Origin: Chitinophagaceae bacterium
GTDB taxonomy: Bacteria > Bacteroidota > Bacteroidia > Chitinophagales > Chitinophagaceae
Assembly (NCBI GenBank): GCA_014879565.1
Contig: JACSRW010000014.1
Span: 1 to 40,228 of the forward strand
Direction: 5' to 3'
DNA length: 40,228 bases
This document shows, piece by piece, positions 40,166 to 40,228 of the stretch. The notes under the pieces were generated by a model. It did no database searches. It worked only from the letters and a program-made list of their open reading frames with translations, and was not told the origin of the DNA. The position numbers were made by a program, and so were the translations under genes. How positions within the stretch are numbered: the stretch's first letter is position 1; the number at the start of each line of letters is the position of its first letter.

Positions 40166-40173
40166 CAAAAGTA
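40166..40173 (-). promoter_or_regulatory. -7 promoter element of the predicted small transcript
   Basis: TACTTTTG on the minus strand matches TAnnTTTG exactly. Transcription would start near 40160. Upstream, at about the -33 position, there is a T-rich TTTTTTCGG. Confidence 0.6.
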
Positions 40174-40228
40174 ATATCCTGTTTTCATATTTCCGAAAAA
40201 ATGATATACCACTTTCAGGGTATTTTTT

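Overview
This window looks like a chromosomal contig from a member of the Bacteroidota, most likely of the Chitinophagaceae or a close relative. The evidence is gene content (GTP-type PEPCK, AAE-type transporter, DUF5777 barrel, WG-repeat protein, SCO/MerC/Fur group, S41 lipoprotein), signal peptides ending in AQ, weak Shine-Dalgarno sequences, and repeated exact matches to the Bacteroidota -7 promoter element TAnnTTTG. Bases 5-37 are a sequencing-library transposon adapter, so the left edge is an artefact. I see no rRNA, tRNA, insertion sequence, prophage or CRISPR array.

Layout. 85-4754: LysE-type exporter, a four-helix-bundle protein boxed by inverted heptamer arrays, a GH3-family enzyme and a two-part glycosyltransferase, all on the minus strand. 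4884-8237: inositol monophosphatase, thiL and an S41 protease on the plus strand. 8274-16263: housekeeping and transport genes (Nfu-type Fe-S protein, ICMT-like methyltransferase, cmoA, ArsC/Spx-like protein, AAE transporter, GTP-PEPCK, Tet-type MFS pump). 16453-17346: OmpA-like lipoprotein. 17453-24602: an electron-transfer island of two divergent operons. 24667-28261: asparaginase-domain protein, rhodanese, TlpA-type thioredoxin and a helical-repeat protein. 28268-33997: four secreted proteins of unknown role, including a WG-repeat protein. 34055-39876: pcrA/uvrD helicase, GH25 lysozyme, two small membrane proteins, MerC, SCO and Fur. 39877-40228: repeats and a probable small RNA gene.

The most system-like region is 17453-24602. 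The left operon encodes a small twin-arginine protein, a twin-arginine Fe-S protein, a NrfD/PsrC-type quinone-interacting membrane subunit, an exported single-span protein and a monoheme cytochrome c. No molybdopterin catalytic subunit is present. The right operon encodes two lipoproteins with CX4CH heme-type motifs and a DUF5777 outer-membrane barrel. The 160-base divergent spacer carries three TGAC-N4-GTCA-like sites suited to a CRP/FNR-family regulator. I infer one co-regulated route from quinol through the periplasm to the outer membrane; the terminal reaction is unknown.

The second notable theme is tandem heptamer arrays. Ten arrays of 4-10 imperfect 7-base units (plus one 8-base array) occur, mostly within 15 bases of a stop codon and in some cases supplying the stop codon. 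Several form inverted pairs, and one pair encloses the four-helix-bundle gene.
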